Of a DNA stretch of 64,000 bases, positions 62,090-64,000 are shown piece by piece. The notes below the pieces were generated by a model. It ran no database searches and was not told the DNA's origin. It saw only the letters and a program-made list of their open reading frames with translations. Source of the DNA: Photobacterium toruni (GTDB taxonomy: Bacteria; Pseudomonadota; Gammaproteobacteria; Enterobacterales; Vibrionaceae). Within the stretch, counting starts at the first letter, position 1; the number at the start of each line of letters is the position of its first letter. The stretch covers positions 1,094,658-1,158,657 of the forward strand of contig NZ_AP024855.1 in assembly GCF_024529955.1 (NCBI RefSeq), written 5' to 3'. The position numbers were made by a program, and so were the translations under genes.

Positions 62090-64000
62090 TAAATTTAAAT
62101 CCGGACTTATGTCCGGTTTTTTTACACCTCAAGAAATCAGACAGTATACAAATGCACAGCCAAACTTAATAAGTGAGGCTGAATTTTTCATGCTTGGGCA
62201 TTCTGACGATAAAGTTTTAAAACAAGCATTACACTATTTTGATCCGAAACTTCCACGAGATTTAGCCCCGCAGGGCAGTCGCGAAGCGGCTGGGGGTAAT
62301 AGCCTTGTCCAGTGTCGCAAAAGTCCGACAAGGGAGGAATTAGCGCAAAAAGGGGCTCAAGCGACAACAAGAGCTAAGAAGCAACGCCTAACAAAATGGG
62401 GGCATTTGCTTAAAAAAGTGAAAGCGCTTCGTGGTGAGAATGTTAAGTATGAATCAGCCCCTAAGCCATTAACGTTTGAGCCTATTGATCTAAATTGGCA
62501 GCAAAACCCTGTTGGTTGTTTGCATGCGCATGGATTTGTCCAAAATGCGCCAGTCATGGCTAGATTGCTTCATCGTGAGTGGTCGAATGAATGGCGTGTT
62601 CGTGTTCAGGCTCAATCTCGGCCGTCAGAAATTCCGCCGGCACAATCTGGTGAAAGATTCACAGAGCAATTAACTGACAGTGCGGTACGTAAAGTTTTTG
62701 AATCGGGTGCGTATGTTCAGGCATTGCGTGGTGGTTACACTACTTTTGGCACATTGACGTTTACGGAAGCACAGCGTGAGAAAATATTAACCAGTAAACC
62801 ACAATCAAAAAATAGAACTAAGCCGGGTTTATTTGGAACCATCGTTGTTATGAGCCCTCATGGCAAAGAACCTTACCGCATTAAAGCTTCTGGTTCTTTC
62901 TCATGGTTGGATGATATGGGCAAGCAAGGTGAAATGGCCGCCGTTAACCAAGAATCAATTAAACCAATAGGGGAGATTGATGAATTTGGCCGTAAGATTT
63001 TTGATATTGGTGATCCTTGTATTCGAGCAAGCGGCCCGTGGACAAAAATTCGTGATTACCATCCGGATTCAAGCATTGGATCTGAAGTTAGTCGTTTTAT
63101 CGATTTAGCCCAAAAGATGTATCAGCGTGGTTGGGTTCCTGATTATATGCCTGCTCGAGTAAAGCGCGGCCAAGAGCGAGTAAAACCTGCAGGTACTAAA
63201 TGTGGAAAAGTTATTGCTGATGGTCCTTTTACACCTATTCGTCGTGGTGATCGTGGCGATAAGATTTTCCAGAACCGTCGTTGGAAAGAAAATAATAAGA
63301 AACAACTTAAAGCTGCAGCTGTTCCGCTAGATTATTGCTGGGTTGCTGAAATGCCAGCGAATGAAGATGGCGAACCAAATCCGCATGTTCATATTTTATT
63401 GCGTTGGCAAGTACCTAAAACACACTTCTTTGCATGGGTAGGACGGTTAGAGCGTATCTGGGGCAATGGTTTTGCCAAAATTGAACGTATTAAACATGCT
63501 AAAGCGGGAGCTTCATATTTAGTTAAAGCCGTGGGTTACGCTGCAAAGGGGCGCGATGGTAATCAAGGTCTGATTCGTGGTAATCGCTATGGGATCAGTG
63601 CCGTTGCCCGCGCTAAAGGTTGGGAAGAAATGGGCAGTTTTGTTGCTGATAATATGGCGGCCATCATTGCTGAATGTGAAGAAAAGCTCGCCCGTAAAAA
63701 TGCCCATTATGATGAGGTTGCTCGTCATGCTCGTATTAAATTAAAGCAAGCGAAAAAGCAGCACCAAATTACTAAAAATAATAAAAAGTTAGCTGATGAT
63801 GTGAAGGCCAAACGTATTGAAAAGCTAAAGGTTAGTATGTTGGAGTTTGATCATGAAATTACGCAAGCCAGAGAGACTAAACGTAAACGTGGAGTGATAG
63901 CTACAGGCCATTACCAAATTACTTTTACTGGTGATAATGCGACTGAAAATTTTGATAACTTCTTAGGTTGGGCGTTTAACTGTCGCCAGTGGCAGGCGAA
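62046..64000 (+). CDS. Phage replication endonuclease, gene A-like (3' partial)
   Basis: The frame is open from a GTG at 62046 to the window end, at least 651 codons, so the gene is 3' truncated by the window. It matches the large replication initiators of P2/K139-like phages, which nick the phage origin for rolling-circle replication. The metal-binding HUH motif is visible as N-P-H-V-H-I-L-L-R-W, followed by Y-L-V-K-A-V-G-Y-A-A-K-G, where a nucleophilic tyrosine is expected. A cysteine/basic region (K-P-A-G-T-K-C-G-K-V-I) lies before it. A terminator-like hairpin spans the ATG at 62109, which is an alternative start. A structured GC-rich block lies at 62266-62333. Confidence 0.82.
   Translation, partial: MKEKYGNPKSYFDVNKFKSGLMSGFFTPQEIRQYTNAQPNLISEAEFFMLGHSDDKVLKQALHYFDPKLPRDLAPQGSREAAGGNSLVQCRKSPTREELAQKGAQATTRAKKQRLTKWGHLLKKVKALRGENVKYESAPKPLTFEPIDLNWQQNPVGCLHAHGFVQNAPVMARLLHREWSNEWRVRVQAQSRPSEIPPAQSGERFTEQLTDSAVRKVFESGAYVQALRGGYTTFGTLTFTEAQREKILTSKPQSKNRTKPGLFGTIVVMSPHGKEPYRIKASGSFSWLDDMGKQGEMAAVNQESIKPIGEIDEFGRKIFDIGDPCIRASGPWTKIRDYHPDSSIGSEVSRFIDLAQKMYQRGWVPDYMPARVKRGQERVKPAGTKCGKVIADGPFTPIRRGDRGDKIFQNRRWKENNKKQLKAAAVPLDYCWVAEMPANEDGEPNPHVHILLRWQVPKTHFFAWVGRLERIWGNGFAKIERIKHAKAGASYLVKAVGYAAKGRDGNQGLIRGNRYGISAVARAKGWEEMGSFVADNMAAIIAECEEKLARKNAHYDEVARHARIKLKQAKKQHQITKNNKKLADDVKAKRIEKLKVSMLEFDHEITQARETKRKRGVIATGHYQITFTGDNATENFDNFLGWAFNCRQWQA
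62101..62123 (+). terminator. Terminator-like hairpin inside start of replication gene
   Basis: CCGGAC-TTAT-GTCCGG followed by seven T residues. It is 11 bases past the stop codon of the preceding small gene. It lies within the replication gene if that starts at 62046, or contains its start codon if it starts at 62109. It could attenuate replication-gene expression. Confidence 0.65.
62266..62333 (+). repeat. GC-rich double hairpin within replication gene
   Basis: CAGTCGC-GAA-GCGGCTG (62276-62292, one G-T pair, extendable by CCCC/GGGG) is followed by CCTTGTC (62303-62309) pairing with GACAAGG (62327-62333). The block is much richer in GC than its surroundings and in frame. In P2 the nick site lies within gene A, so a double-strand origin is one possible meaning. 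Confidence 0.4.

Noticed and set aside
1..64000. CRISPR arrays, tRNA and rRNA genes, insertion sequences with transposase
   Set aside because: No regularly spaced direct repeats, no tRNA-like cloverleaf and no transposase-like product were recognised on either strand.

Overview
The window looks like a chromosomal segment of a marine Vibrionaceae bacterium, most probably Photobacterium. This is inferred from low GC, the gene set (PurR-type boxes, a StcE/TagA-like M66 protease, oligopeptidase B, a K139/P2-like phage early region) and protein style. No rRNA or tRNA gene was seen.

Positions 1-52 kb are ordinary but catabolism-rich chromosome. In order they hold: an OmpA-like C-terminus cut by the window edge; a ZIP metal transporter; a pnuC/nucleoside phosphorylase pair followed by a YeiL-like Crp-family regulator; ptrB; a Tat-type sulfatase; an AstE-like zinc hydrolase with a YfcC carrier; and a long minus-strand maltodextrin operon (binding protein, two permeases, ATPase, unknown membrane-anchored protein, debranching enzyme, GH13 amylase, LysR). 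Next come an HD-GYP protein, a divergent glycine cleavage locus (gcvHP and gcvT) with a PurR-like box, an M20 peptidase, tyrS, an opine-dehydrogenase-type gene with a second YfcC carrier, and a periplasmic nucleosidase with a near-perfect PurR box. The stretch ends with an M66 metalloprotease, an ArsP/ArsR pair with three identical inverted-repeat operators, a nucleoside hydrolase, and several single genes (methyltransferase, cytochrome b561, VirK/YbjX, DUF302, PhyH-like).

From about 52.13 kb to the end lies a P2/K139-like prophage. It interrupts an M14 carboxypeptidase gene, of which only the last 113 codons remain at 51796-52137. The order is integrase (minus), a cargo zone at 53.4-58.1 kb, two CI-type repressors (minus), then Cox/Apl-like, CII-like, small early genes and a replication endonuclease running off the window (plus).

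The cargo zone is the most interesting part. It carries a SLATT-type membrane protein gene followed 7 bases later by a reverse transcriptase with a YVDD active site. Upstream is a roughly 130-base segment that folds into a closed multi-hairpin RNA. I read this as a defence-associated reverse transcriptase (DRT) system: non-coding RNA, membrane effector and RT. Downstream are two single-gene units, each ending in an attC-like recombination site of integron gene cassettes, with no integron integrase in view. A third attC-like inverted repeat lies just upstream of the RNA. The prophage therefore seems to have captured integron-type cassettes and a probable antiphage RT system in its int-cI moron locus.
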